Source: Candidatus Neomicrothrix sp. UBA7388 | GTDB taxonomy: Bacteria; Actinomycetota; Acidimicrobiia; Acidimicrobiales; Poriferisodalaceae | Assembly: GCA_002470695.1 (NCBI GenBank) | Contig: DKNM01000019.1 | Location: forward strand, 40,993 to 103,766 | DNA length: 62,774 nt | Direction: 5' to 3' | Part shown: positions 51,883 through 59,738 of the stretch, in pieces | Position numbering within the stretch: the stretch's first letter is position 1 | Layout of the letters: every line of letters begins with the position of its first letter | The notes under the pieces: generated by a model | The model's input: the letters and a program-made list of their open reading frames with translations, nothing else | What the model was told of the DNA's origin: nothing | Databases searched by the model: none | Made by a program: the position numbers and the translations under genes

Positions 51883-53526
51883 GTGACGCGAGAGCAGTGG
51901 CAAAAGGATTACGAAGCTGGCAAGGTCCGAGACTTGGACTACGAGACTATGAGTGGTTTACCGGTAAACCCCCTCTATGCGCCATCTGACAGTGAACCAG
52001 ATGAAGCTATTGGCTGGCCAGGTCAATACCCCTACACCCGAGGGGTTCATCCAAGCGGATACCGAGGTCGCCTTTGGACAATGCGAATGTTTGCTGGTTT
52101 CGGTACTCCTGAAGACACCAATGAACGGTTTAAGGAAATTCTTTCTGCAGGCGGCGGTGGGTTGTCGACGGCGTTTGATATGCCGACGCTGATGGGTCTG
52201 GATAGCGACGACGTACTATCTGTTGGCGAAGTCGGTCGATGTGGAGTAGCCGTAGACACAATCGAGGATATGGGGATTCTCTACAACGAGATCGACCTCG
52301 AAAACACCACAACGTCGATGACTATCAACGCTCCAGCCGCACCCATCTGGGCCATGTTCGTAGCTAATGCGGAAGAGCGGGGCGCCGACCGAGCACGACT
52401 TGGTGGCACTCTCCAGAATGATATTTTGAAGGAGTATCAAGCGCAGAAAGAATGGGTATTCCCTCCGAGACCATCGATGCGTCTAGTTGCAGACACCATA
52501 GAGTTTGCAAAAAATGAGATGCCTCGATGGAACTCTGTCTCAATCAGCGGCTACCACATTAGGGAGGCGGGTTCCACCGCTGCCCAAGAGTTGGCTTTCA
52601 CGCTGGCCAACGGATTTGCCTATGTCGAAGCAGCAATGCAGCGCGGTCTGCCAGTAGACGAATTTGCTCCGAGGCTGAGCTTCTTCTTCAATGCTCATAT
52701 TGATTTCTTTGAAGAGATAGCTAAGTACCGAGCCGCTCGACGGATTTGGGCCCGATGGATGAAAGAGCATTACGGGGCCGAGGATCCTAAATCAATGATG
52801 CTGAGGTTCCACACACAAACAGCGGGTGTCTCGCTCACTGCTCAGCAACCGGAAATAAACATCGCTCGTACCGCCATTGAAGCTCTAGCTGGGGTCCTAG
52901 GAGGCACCCAAAGCCTGCACACGAACTCAATGGATGAAGCGTTAGCTCTTCCAACGGAAAAAGCTGCCCGGATAGCCCTGCGAACGCAGCAGGTCATTGC
53001 ACACGAAACTGGGGTAACTGATGTGGTTGATCCGCTCGGTGGTAGTTGGTTCGTAGAAGAATTAACAGACCGTTTGGAATCTGAAGCTGAGCTCATGTTT
53101 GCGCACATCAAGGAAGCCGGTGAAGGTTCGATGTTAGAAGGGGCATTTGAGCTCATCGACGAAGGTTGGTACCAAGGGAGCATCGCTGACGCTGCCTACG
53201 ACTTTGAAAAAAAAGTTAATGCAGGTCGGCGCATCGTTGTTGGCGTAAATGACTTCACGGAGGGCAATGAAGAGGATCAGATTGACCTTCTAAAGATCAC
53301 AACTGAAGATGAACAGCGCCAAATTAAGAACTTGCAGCAAATCAAGAGCGATCGAAATCAGCAGGCCGTAGATGAAGCGTTAATTGCATTGAGTCGAGCT
53401 GCGGAGACCGATGCCAATCTGATGCTGCCATTGATTGACACCGTAAGGACCAGAGCAACAGTGGGGGAAATCATGAACACTCTTGCTGATGTCTTTGGTC
53501 GCTACCAAGAAAAGCCGTTCATTTAG
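51883..53526 (+). CDS. Methylmalonyl-CoA mutase-type large subunit (acyl-CoA mutase, catalytic barrel only)
   Basis: This 547-aa protein is the substrate-binding TIM barrel of a B12-dependent acyl-CoA mutase. Seen: QYPYTRGVHPSGYRGRLWTMRMFAGFGTPEDTNERF, FDMPTLMGLDSDD, GVAVDTIEDM, the family block GGTLQNDILKEYQAQKEWVFPP, ISGYHIREAGST, FFFNAHIDFFEEIAKYRAAR, LGGTQSLHTNSMDEALALPTEKA and DPLGGSWFVE. It lacks the C-terminal B12-binding domain, which must be a separate small subunit not in this window. The sequence STAFDMPT has Ala where 2-hydroxyisobutyryl-CoA mutase has a key Asp, arguing against that activity. The GTG at 51883 has GGGAG 6 nt upstream; a GTG at 51865 would add six residues. Confidence 0.9.
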   Translation: MTREQWQKDYEAGKVRDLDYETMSGLPVNPLYAPSDSEPDEAIGWPGQYPYTRGVHPSGYRGRLWTMRMFAGFGTPEDTNERFKEILSAGGGGLSTAFDMPTLMGLDSDDVLSVGEVGRCGVAVDTIEDMGILYNEIDLENTTTSMTINAPAAPIWAMFVANAEERGADRARLGGTLQNDILKEYQAQKEWVFPPRPSMRLVADTIEFAKNEMPRWNSVSISGYHIREAGSTAAQELAFTLANGFAYVEAAMQRGLPVDEFAPRLSFFFNAHIDFFEEIAKYRAARRIWARWMKEHYGAEDPKSMMLRFHTQTAGVSLTAQQPEINIARTAIEALAGVLGGTQSLHTNSMDEALALPTEKAARIALRTQQVIAHETGVTDVVDPLGGSWFVEELTDRLESEAELMFAHIKEAGEGSMLEGAFELIDEGWYQGSIADAAYDFEKKVNAGRRIVVGVNDFTEGNEEDQIDLLKITTEDEQRQIKNLQQIKSDRNQQAVDEALIALSRAAETDANLMLPLIDTVRTRATVGEIMNTLADVFGRYQEKPFI

Positions 53527-53606
53527 ACGAACAACGGCTGAGACTGTTCTCCCAGAGTTGCCGAAAGAGTAGTCTCAGACCAACCGAAACGGTGGATGAG
53601 GAACTG

Positions 53607-54122
53607 ATGCTGCGAAACAGGAGACGACAAATAGTACTGATTCTGTTCTCTTTGTTTGTGATTGGGTCGGCTTGTGGCGGTGGCGACAGCCAAACTCAGC
53701 TGGAGAGGGAGCTGCAGGATCGAGCCGGAAGCGATATTCTTCCTGTTCAGTTAGGTCTAGTTGATTGTCCGGAAGATGTAGTGATGACTCCGGAGTCGGT
53801 CTTCATTTGTAGCAGCGAGGTTGAAGGTCAGTACTACGAGCTCCAGGTTCGTATTATCGACGCTCAAGGTCAATATGGCTTTGTTCACAAGCATTATCCG
53901 CTTCAGCTTCTAAATACTGAAGCGCTATTGCGTGATGAAGTTGCCTATGAAGTCGGTTTCGACATAACAATCGACTGTGGTGATGACGAGTACCTAGTCG
54001 CTCCGATAGGCAGCTCGTTTAACTGCATTGCTACGCGGGCGGAAGGCGGAGCTCGAGCAACCATCGAGGTTCGCCTGGAAGATGACGCAGGTCGGCTTAA
54101 CTGGAAACTCCTTCGAGAATAA
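53607..54122 (+). CDS. Lipoprotein with two DUF4333-like repeats
   Basis: This 171-aa protein starts MLRNRRRQIVLILFSLFVIGSACGGG: basic residues, a hydrophobic core and a lipobox (VIGSAC) for lipid attachment at Cys, so it is exported and anchored on the outer face of the membrane. The mature part has two similar modules: LVDCPEDVVMTPESVFICSSEVEGQYYELQVRIIDAQGQY and ITIDCGDDEYLVAPIGSSFNCIATRAEGGARATIEVRLEDDAG in which Cys pairs repeat about 15-16 residues apart, as in DUF4333 proteins of actinobacteria. Function unknown. The ATG at 53607 has AGGA 4 nt upstream. An ABC-F gene follows after 30 bp. Confidence 0.82.
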   Translation: MLRNRRRQIVLILFSLFVIGSACGGGDSQTQLERELQDRAGSDILPVQLGLVDCPEDVVMTPESVFICSSEVEGQYYELQVRIIDAQGQYGFVHKHYPLQLLNTEALLRDEVAYEVGFDITIDCGDDEYLVAPIGSSFNCIATRAEGGARATIEVRLEDDAGRLNWKLLRE

Positions 54123-54152
54123 GTTCCACCCAGTTTCGAATTGCAGCAGAAG

Positions 54153-55877
54153 ATGAACCTTCTTGATGTAAGTGATATCTCTCTAGCGTTTCCAAATAAA
54201 CCCCTATTTCAAAATCTATCTTTCACCATCAAAGAGGGAGAGAAGATGGCGATTCTTGGGGTTAACGGTTCTGGTAAGTCCACACTCTTGTCAGTGCTTC
54301 ACGGCGAATACGTGCCTGATACAGGCATTGTTCGGAGACGCCAACATTTAAGTGTTGGGGCGTTATCGCAGAGACCGAGCTTTACGGAGGAGAGTGTTCG
54401 GGAAGTTGTCGGTGAAAGTTGGCAAGCCAAAGCGGCGATAGATCGATTGGGGCTCAGCAACCTAATGGGAACTCAGGTCGCCACCCTATCTGGGGGTGAA
54501 CTTAAACGGCTTGCCTTAGCCGCTCTGCTGCAGCGCGATGATTATGACTTAATACTCTTAGATGAGCCAACCAACCACCTCGACATTGAGGGAATCGAGT
54601 ACTTAGAAGGCATTTTGCGCGAGTTCAGAGGTGGAGTTGTCTTTGTATCGCATGATCGCCATTTAGTAGATCGCGTGGCTACTAAAACTCTCGAACTAGA
54701 CGCCGATGAATCTCATATGGTGAGCGGAGGTTATGAGGACCATCTAAGGGCTAAAGCTGATCGCGCGCGAAAAAGTGAACGTGATGAGGCAGCGCGACTG
54801 ACGCTAGCGAGAAAAGAGTTAGCTTGGTTGCAACGGGGCGCAAAGGCGAGACGGCGAAAACCGAAATCTCGTATTGCTGTTGCTCAGCAAACGATTACTG
54901 GGAATCCTAAAGAACATGCGCGATCGCGCCCCTTGGATTTCCAAGAGTTTGGTCAACAGCGATTAGGGCGAAAAGTTATCGACTTGGAAAATGTCAGTTT
55001 TGCCACTCCTGATAGGACACTTTTTGAGAACGTGACGATGCTAATTGCTTCGGATTCCAGGATCGGAATTGTTGGCCCGAATGGGTCAGGCAAATCAACG
55101 TTGTTAAACGCCATGGCAGGACTTGTGTCTCCGACCGGCGGGAAAATAACTAATGGATCCACTGTAAATATCGGTTATTTCGATCAAATGGGTACCACGC
55201 TTGACCAGTCTTCAACTGTCGAAGAAATCATTGCTGGCCCGGGTTCACGACTTGGTCCAAGCGAAAAAGCGCTGCTTCGTCGATTCTGGTTTGAACCGGA
55301 AACTCATCGGGCGAAAGTTGAGACTCTCTCGGGAGGAGAGCAGCGCAGGCTTCAGCTATTAGCAATATTGGCGGCTAAGCCGAACGTGCTATTGCTCGAT
55401 GAGCCAACAAATGATTTGGATATTGAAACTCTGCGTGCCTTAGAGGACTGGCTTGACGACTTCGACGGAGCTCTGGTCGCAGTAACTCATGATCGTTCTT
55501 TTTTGGAGCGGGTCACCGAACATGTGGTTGTGGTTGGGCCCAGCGGGTTCCGACATCTAGGTGCCGGTGAAGCTGTGTGGGAGGAAGCAAAAAAGAAGGT
55601 TGAGCTGCGGTCAGGTGGTCGCCAAAATCATCGTCGCGATAGCCCTTCTAGCGGGCGCTCAATGTCAACTCTGCGGCATCTGTTGCGAGAGCTAGATACT
55701 GAAATAGATGTATCCACTGAGCAGCGCGATGCGCTCATCGGACAAATGGAAGAGCCTGACCTTACTCCGCAAGATTTGCAGCAGCTTTCGACATCATTGG
55801 CTGTAGCCGTCGAGCGCTTGGAGGCCGCTGAAGAAAATTGGTTAGAGATATCTGACGAGATGGAGAAGCGCGCATAA
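54153..55877 (+). CDS. ABC-F family ATPase (Uup-like)
   Basis: This 574-aa protein has two fused ABC domains and no membrane segment. First: GVNGSGKSTLLSVLHG, LSGGELKRLALAALL, LILLDEPTNHLDIEGIEYLE. Second: GPNGSGKSTLLNAMAG, LSGGEQRRLQLLAIL, VLLLDEPTNDLDIETLRALE. A basic linker (KARRRKPKSRIAVAQQT) and a C-terminal coiled coil of about 60 residues (RELDTEIDVSTEQRDALIGQME, then LEAAEENWLEISDEM) match Uup-type ABC-F proteins, which bind ribosomes or branched DNA. The ATG at 54153 is preferred to the TTG at 54141. A 45-aa membrane peptide and a GNAT gene follow within 25 bp. Confidence 0.93.
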   Translation: MNLLDVSDISLAFPNKPLFQNLSFTIKEGEKMAILGVNGSGKSTLLSVLHGEYVPDTGIVRRRQHLSVGALSQRPSFTEESVREVVGESWQAKAAIDRLGLSNLMGTQVATLSGGELKRLALAALLQRDDYDLILLDEPTNHLDIEGIEYLEGILREFRGGVVFVSHDRHLVDRVATKTLELDADESHMVSGGYEDHLRAKADRARKSERDEAARLTLARKELAWLQRGAKARRRKPKSRIAVAQQTITGNPKEHARSRPLDFQEFGQQRLGRKVIDLENVSFATPDRTLFENVTMLIASDSRIGIVGPNGSGKSTLLNAMAGLVSPTGGKITNGSTVNIGYFDQMGTTLDQSSTVEEIIAGPGSRLGPSEKALLRRFWFEPETHRAKVETLSGGEQRRLQLLAILAAKPNVLLLDEPTNDLDIETLRALEDWLDDFDGALVAVTHDRSFLERVTEHVVVVGPSGFRHLGAGEAVWEEAKKKVELRSGGRQNHRRDSPSSGRSMSTLRHLLRELDTEIDVSTEQRDALIGQMEEPDLTPQDLQQLSTSLAVAVERLEAAEENWLEISDEMEKRA

Positions 55878-55899
55878 TTGCTCGGCTAGCCTGCGCCGT

Positions 55900-56037
55900 A
55901 TGAGCCGGCGCACTTACGATTCGAATGGCGATCTACGCCCATTGCGCTATCGACGGCCTTTCATCCACTGGACGGCGGTTGTCGTGTCTGCGGCGATGGT
56001 TTTAGCCGGCTTTTCGGCTTTGCTGGCAGCCTTATGA
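55900..56037 (+). CDS. 45-aa single-pass membrane peptide between ABC-F and GNAT genes
   Basis: An ATG at 55900, 22 bp after the ABC-F stop, opens 45 codons: a basic hydrophilic start (MSRRTYDSNGDLRPLRYRRP), then a hydrophobic helix (WTAVVVSAAMVLAGFSALLAAL) to the end. Its stop overlaps the ATG of the following GNAT gene (ATGA, 56034-56037), which strongly suggests real, coupled translation. Basic N-terminus suggests it faces the cytoplasm. No family recognised. Confidence 0.6.
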   Translation: MSRRTYDSNGDLRPLRYRRPFIHWTAVVVSAAMVLAGFSALLAAL

Positions 56038-56459
56038 CTCAGATCCATCGGGCTACTTTCGGAGACCTCTCCACCGAACAGCTTTATGACGTTTTGAAAT
56101 TGCGGGTGAATGTGTTCGTTGTCGAACAACGTTGTCCCTACCCGGAAATTGACGATCTAGACAGACTGGCAAACCACTACTGGATAAATGACGCAAAGGG
56201 TATCGCTTCTTATTTGAGAACTATTCAAGAAGTAGAAGGTTTAAGAATCGGTCGAGTAGTTACGCGCTATGACGCGCGATCGCAGGGCTATAGCGGTCAG
56301 CTCATTAGTCACGTTGTGCAGTCAAGTGATGGACCTTGGACCTTGTCGGCACAGGCGTATCTTCGGGACTGGTACTCCGAATTGGGATTTATTCCGGTGG
56401 GTCCCGAATTTCTTGAAGATGACATCCCACATATTCCGATGAGGCGAGATAAGAGCTGA
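56034..56459 (+). CDS. ElaA-type GNAT N-acetyltransferase
   Basis: This 141-aa protein has the ElaA hallmark LYDVLKLRVNVFVVEQRCPYPEIDDLD, followed by HYWINDAKGIASYLRTIQE, LRIGRVVTRYDARSQGYSGQLISHVV (acetyl-CoA binding loop R-x-x-x-x-G) and AQAYLRDWYSELGFIPVGPEFLEDDIPHIPM. It transfers an acetyl group from acetyl-CoA; the acceptor is unknown. The start overlaps the stop of a 45-aa membrane peptide, so the two are co-translated. Confidence 0.88.
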   Translation: MTQIHRATFGDLSTEQLYDVLKLRVNVFVVEQRCPYPEIDDLDRLANHYWINDAKGIASYLRTIQEVEGLRIGRVVTRYDARSQGYSGQLISHVVQSSDGPWTLSAQAYLRDWYSELGFIPVGPEFLEDDIPHIPMRRDKS

Positions 56460-56473
56460 ACACTCTTTGTCCA

Positions 56474-57457
56474 TTAGTTCCTAACGTCTATGACGGTGCG
56501 GCCTTGGACTTTCCCGGCAAGAATTTCAGGCCCGAGTGACGCCACATTTTCTAGGCCGACAACGGTTGTCATGTCAGTGAGAATTCCACGGTCCAGTAAT
56601 TGATCAAGTCGTAGCCATGCCTGCTGTCGAGTTTCGAACGGGCACATAACGGAGTCGATTCCGAGTAAATTGACCCCACGTAGGAGAAACGGGATTACTG
56701 TCGTATCGAGTGAATTGCCTCCGGCAAGACCGCACGCCGCAACGCTGGACCCATATTGCATCTCCGTAAGTACATGAGCCAAGGTGGTGTCTCCGACAGC
56801 ATCGATGCATCCTCCCCAACGCTCAGAGGAAAGAGGACCAGATGGGGGCTCGGCCAATTCGCTCCGATCAACGATCTCGGACGCCCCAATTGAGGTCAAG
56901 TAGTCGCTAGCTTCTGGCCTCCCGGTCGAAGCGGCGACTTCGTATCCTGCCTGTGCCAGAAGATGAACCGCTACGCTGCCGACTCCGCCTGCTGCGCCTG
57001 TTACTAAGATAGGAGCTGAGCCGACGCCCTGATCTTCAATCGCCTGCATTGCAAGCATCGACGTCAACCCGGCAGTGCCAATGCTCATCGCGTCTAACTC
57101 GGAAAGTCCATCGGGAAGCTTTACAAGCCAGTCACCATTCACTCGCGCTCTTTCCGCGTACCCGCCCCAATGAACTTCTCCAACTCGCCAACCAGTTAAT
57201 ACGACTCGATCTCCTTCGGCATATCGAGGGTCGGCAGAGGCGCTGACTATCCCCGAAAAATCAATGCCTGGCACATGCGGGTAATCACGAACCAGTCGCC
57301 CTACGCCGGTCAGAATCATGCCGTCTTTGTAGTTCAGAGTGCTGTAAGAAACATCTACGGTGACGTTGCCCTCCGGTAACTGACTGTCGTCTAACTCAGC
57401 GATCTCCGATGAGACAGTCCTATCTTCTTGAGTTAACAGCACCGCACGGAAGGTCAT
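56474..57457 (-). CDS. acuI: Acrylyl-CoA reductase AcuI/YhdH-like MDR oxidoreductase
   Basis: This 327-aa zinc-free MDR protein has the YhdH/AcuI pattern: VDVSYSTLNYKDGMILTGVGRLVRDYPHVPGIDFSGIV, DRVVLTGWRVGEVHWGGYAERARV, LDAMSIGTAGLTSMLAMQAIE, the NADP motif ILVTGAAGGVGSVAVHLLAQAGYEVAASTGR, and VAACGLAGGNSLDTTVIPFLLRGVNLLGIDSVMCP. AcuI reduces acryloyl-CoA to propionyl-CoA with NADPH and detoxifies acrylate from dimethylsulfoniopropionate, a common marine compound. With a methylmalonyl-CoA mutase subunit nearby, propionyl-CoA could be fed into central metabolism; this link is inference. No DMSP lyase is visible. Confidence 0.85.
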   Translation of the reverse strand: MTFRAVLLTQEDRTVSSEIAELDDSQLPEGNVTVDVSYSTLNYKDGMILTGVGRLVRDYPHVPGIDFSGIVSASADPRYAEGDRVVLTGWRVGEVHWGGYAERARVNGDWLVKLPDGLSELDAMSIGTAGLTSMLAMQAIEDQGVGSAPILVTGAAGGVGSVAVHLLAQAGYEVAASTGRPEASDYLTSIGASEIVDRSELAEPPSGPLSSERWGGCIDAVGDTTLAHVLTEMQYGSSVAACGLAGGNSLDTTVIPFLLRGVNLLGIDSVMCPFETRQQAWLRLDQLLDRGILTDMTTVVGLENVASLGPEILAGKVQGRTVIDVRN

Positions 57458-57556
57458 AAGTCCTCGCTAATCCTTAATCTGAGTTGCAACTTGGTTGCGT
57501 TCGGACCTTACTCGCCAACTTGCCTTCTGTCTCATGCTCTCTCCGTCCCTGGTCTG

Positions 57557-57562
57557 TAGGCT
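57557..57562 (+). promoter_or_regulatory. Putative -10 element (TAGGCT) of the nfu-like gene
   Basis: TAGGCT ends 6 nt before the ATG at 57569, the leaderless spacing seen at several genes here. Confidence 0.5.
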
Positions 57563-57568
57563 AGAACC

Positions 57569-58186
57569 ATGTCCGAACGTCAAATTATTAGCGTTACCGA
57601 TTCAGCACTGGAAAAAGTCATTGATCTGCGATCTGGCGAAGAAGATGCTGATCAGCTAGCCCTTCGAATCGAAGTAATTGGTGTTCAGGGGGTTGACTAC
57701 TCCTATGACCTTGCGTTCGAGGTTCTTGCTGAAGCGGACTCTGATGATGTGCCGTCGCATGCTGGTGGCGGGCTCACAATTTTAGTTCCTGGTAAAGATG
57801 TTGGGAAGCTCGAAGGAGCCACTCTCGATGTGCCAAGCAATGCCAATCAAGCCGGCTTGGTCCTTAGAAATCCAAATAGACCTGACCTCGGTCCTGACTC
57901 CACGTTGGACCTCTCAGGAGATATTGAGGACCAAGTGCAAGAAGTTCTTGTCAAAAGAATCAACCCCTCTATTGCGGCTCACGGCGGTTTCGCTGAGCTG
58001 GTCCGTATCGAAGGCTCGACCGTGATAATAAAGCTTGGGGGTGGGTGCCAAGGATGCGGCATGGCCAATGCAACGGTTACCGCCGGAATTGAAAAAACAT
58101 TAACTGAGCTAGTTGATGGGGTCGAACACGTGTTGGATATAACGGACCATACATCTGGAGATAACCCATATTTTGCTGCTACCTAA
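57569..58186 (+). CDS. NfuA-like iron-sulfur carrier protein
   Basis: This 205-aa protein combines an N-terminal part resembling a degenerate A-type carrier domain (ISVTDSALEKVIDLRSGEEDADQLALRIEVIG) with a C-terminal NifU-like domain carrying the cluster motif CQGC in KLGGGCQGCGMANATVTAGIEKTLTELV. The N-terminal domain lacks the usual A-type cysteines. Such proteins carry and deliver iron-sulfur clusters to client enzymes in the cytoplasm. It sits alone: divergent from acuI and 78 bp before the KAS III-like gene. Confidence 0.88.
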   Translation: MSERQIISVTDSALEKVIDLRSGEEDADQLALRIEVIGVQGVDYSYDLAFEVLAEADSDDVPSHAGGGLTILVPGKDVGKLEGATLDVPSNANQAGLVLRNPNRPDLGPDSTLDLSGDIEDQVQEVLVKRINPSIAAHGGFAELVRIEGSTVIIKLGGGCQGCGMANATVTAGIEKTLTELVDGVEHVLDITDHTSGDNPYFAAT

Positions 58187-58264
58187 GAAGCGAACGAGAA
58201 GCAGATAGCGGCTTTGCGCAACGCCTAATAGACTCGGTTCAGTTACGCATTTCTTGGGGGTGAC

Positions 58265-59662
58265 GTGAGAGGGATTATTGGATACGGGACGTATGTGCCC
58301 TATTACCGACTTGATCGGGCAAAAATCACAGAGGCAATGGGCTCAGGGGGTGGACGCGGGCATCGGGCTGTTGCGAATCACGACGAAGACACAACGACTA
58401 TGGGCGTCGAAGCGGCGAGGAATGCGCTTAAGGCCGCTACAAAGACCCCTGCCTCTATTTGGTTCGCCACCGCTAATCCAGCCTATTTAGATAAAACGAA
58501 CGCAACTGCGATTCAAGCAGCTTTGGATTTGCCTCAAGAAACATGGGCAGTAGATGCAGGCGGAGCAGCCCGGTCAGCCGAGGCGGCGATTCTCGGCGCC
58601 AGGGGATCATCGGGTGTCTCGCTGGCGGTTATTTCCGACCTGCGAACAGGAAACCCTACTAGCGCTGACGAAAGCGGCGGTGGGGATGCAGCTGCTGCAC
58701 TTTTGTTTGGCGATGACGAAGATTCACCAGTAATCGCCCATGCGCTCGGCATTGCTGCCGCTACTGGCGAATTTTTGGATCGCTATCGTTTGCCAGGAGA
58801 AACCTCAAGCAAAATCTGGGAAGAGCGTTTCGGTGAGCAGGCTTATCTAGCTCTGGCGGAGGATGCTATTGAGCGAGCGACCAAAGAAGCCAATATAGGT
58901 CTTGAGGACGTCGATAAATTCGTGATTGCGGGACTTCACGCTCGCGCAGTAAGAGGACTTTCAAGAATTGCGGGAGACAAACTGGTCGACGACCTGACTG
59001 CACGGATAGGAAACCCTGGTGCGGCTCAGCTCCCACTCTTAGTTGCCGCTGCCCTAGATACTGCGGCGCCCGGGGAGACAATTCTCTGCGTCCATCTGGC
59101 CGATGGTGCATACGCAAGCGTTCTAAGAACAACTGACGCGATCGCTAGCTATTCGCCCTACGAAAGTGTCGAAACACAAATCGAAAGTGGTAATGACTCG
59201 CTGTCGTACAACGCCTATCTAACGTGGCGCGGGTTTCTTGATAGGGAACCGCCTAGGCGCCCAGACCCTGACCGCCCTGGCGCCCCACCCGCATTTAGAT
59301 CAGAAGACTGGAAATATGCCTTTGTTGGCTCTCGTGACCGGACCTCGGGTGCTATCCATTTGCCACCCATGAGAGTTTCGATGGACGGCGGAGCAGTGGA
59401 CGACATGGAACGAATCAGAATGGCGGATGTGCCAGCGACAATTGCCACATTCACAGTAGATCATCTGGCTTTTTCATTGTCTCCTCCGACTGTTGCAGTG
59501 GTAATTGACTACGACGGTGGTGGCCGGTTCCAAGCAGAAATGACTGACGTTGACCCGGACACCGTTAAAATTGGCGATCGAGTTCAGATGACTTTCCGCC
59601 GTCTCTTCACAGCGCAAGGTATTCATAACTACTTTTGGAAGGCTCGACCACTCATTGATTGA
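58265..59662 (+). CDS. Thiolase-fold (HMG-CoA synthase/KAS III-like) protein fused to an OB-fold domain
   Basis: This 465-aa protein joins an N-terminal thiolase-fold region (YGTYVPYYRLDR, GVEAARNALKAA, NATAIQAALDLP, GGGDAAAALLFGD) to a C-terminal OB-fold/DUF35-like domain at about 340-465 (GGGRFQAEMTDVDPDTVKIGDRVQMTFRRL). At the place of the catalytic Cys of HMG-CoA synthase (S-A-C-K) it reads VDAGGAARSAEAA, with no Cys nearby, so it probably does not catalyse condensation itself. The zinc ribbon normally before the OB fold is also not evident. The start is GTG at 58265. A thiolase follows after 76 bp; the two probably form a complex, as in archaeal and actinobacterial thiolase/DUF35 pairs. 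Confidence 0.85.
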   Translation: MRGIIGYGTYVPYYRLDRAKITEAMGSGGGRGHRAVANHDEDTTTMGVEAARNALKAATKTPASIWFATANPAYLDKTNATAIQAALDLPQETWAVDAGGAARSAEAAILGARGSSGVSLAVISDLRTGNPTSADESGGGDAAAALLFGDDEDSPVIAHALGIAAATGEFLDRYRLPGETSSKIWEERFGEQAYLALAEDAIERATKEANIGLEDVDKFVIAGLHARAVRGLSRIAGDKLVDDLTARIGNPGAAQLPLLVAAALDTAAPGETILCVHLADGAYASVLRTTDAIASYSPYESVETQIESGNDSLSYNAYLTWRGFLDREPPRRPDPDRPGAPPAFRSEDWKYAFVGSRDRTSGAIHLPPMRVSMDGGAVDDMERIRMADVPATIATFTVDHLAFSLSPPTVAVVIDYDGGGRFQAEMTDVDPDTVKIGDRVQMTFRRLFTAQGIHNYFWKARPLID

Positions 59663-59738
59663 GTGGAATTAGTTAGTATCCCTGCAGGGATACCTGTTCA
59701 TCTAGCAAACTATTAACAAATAAACAAAGGAAAGTGAC

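Noticed and set aside
51883..53526. 2-hydroxyisobutyryl-CoA mutase
   Set aside because: The Asp expected before FDMPT (STDFD) is Ala (STAFD), so the key substrate contact is missing.
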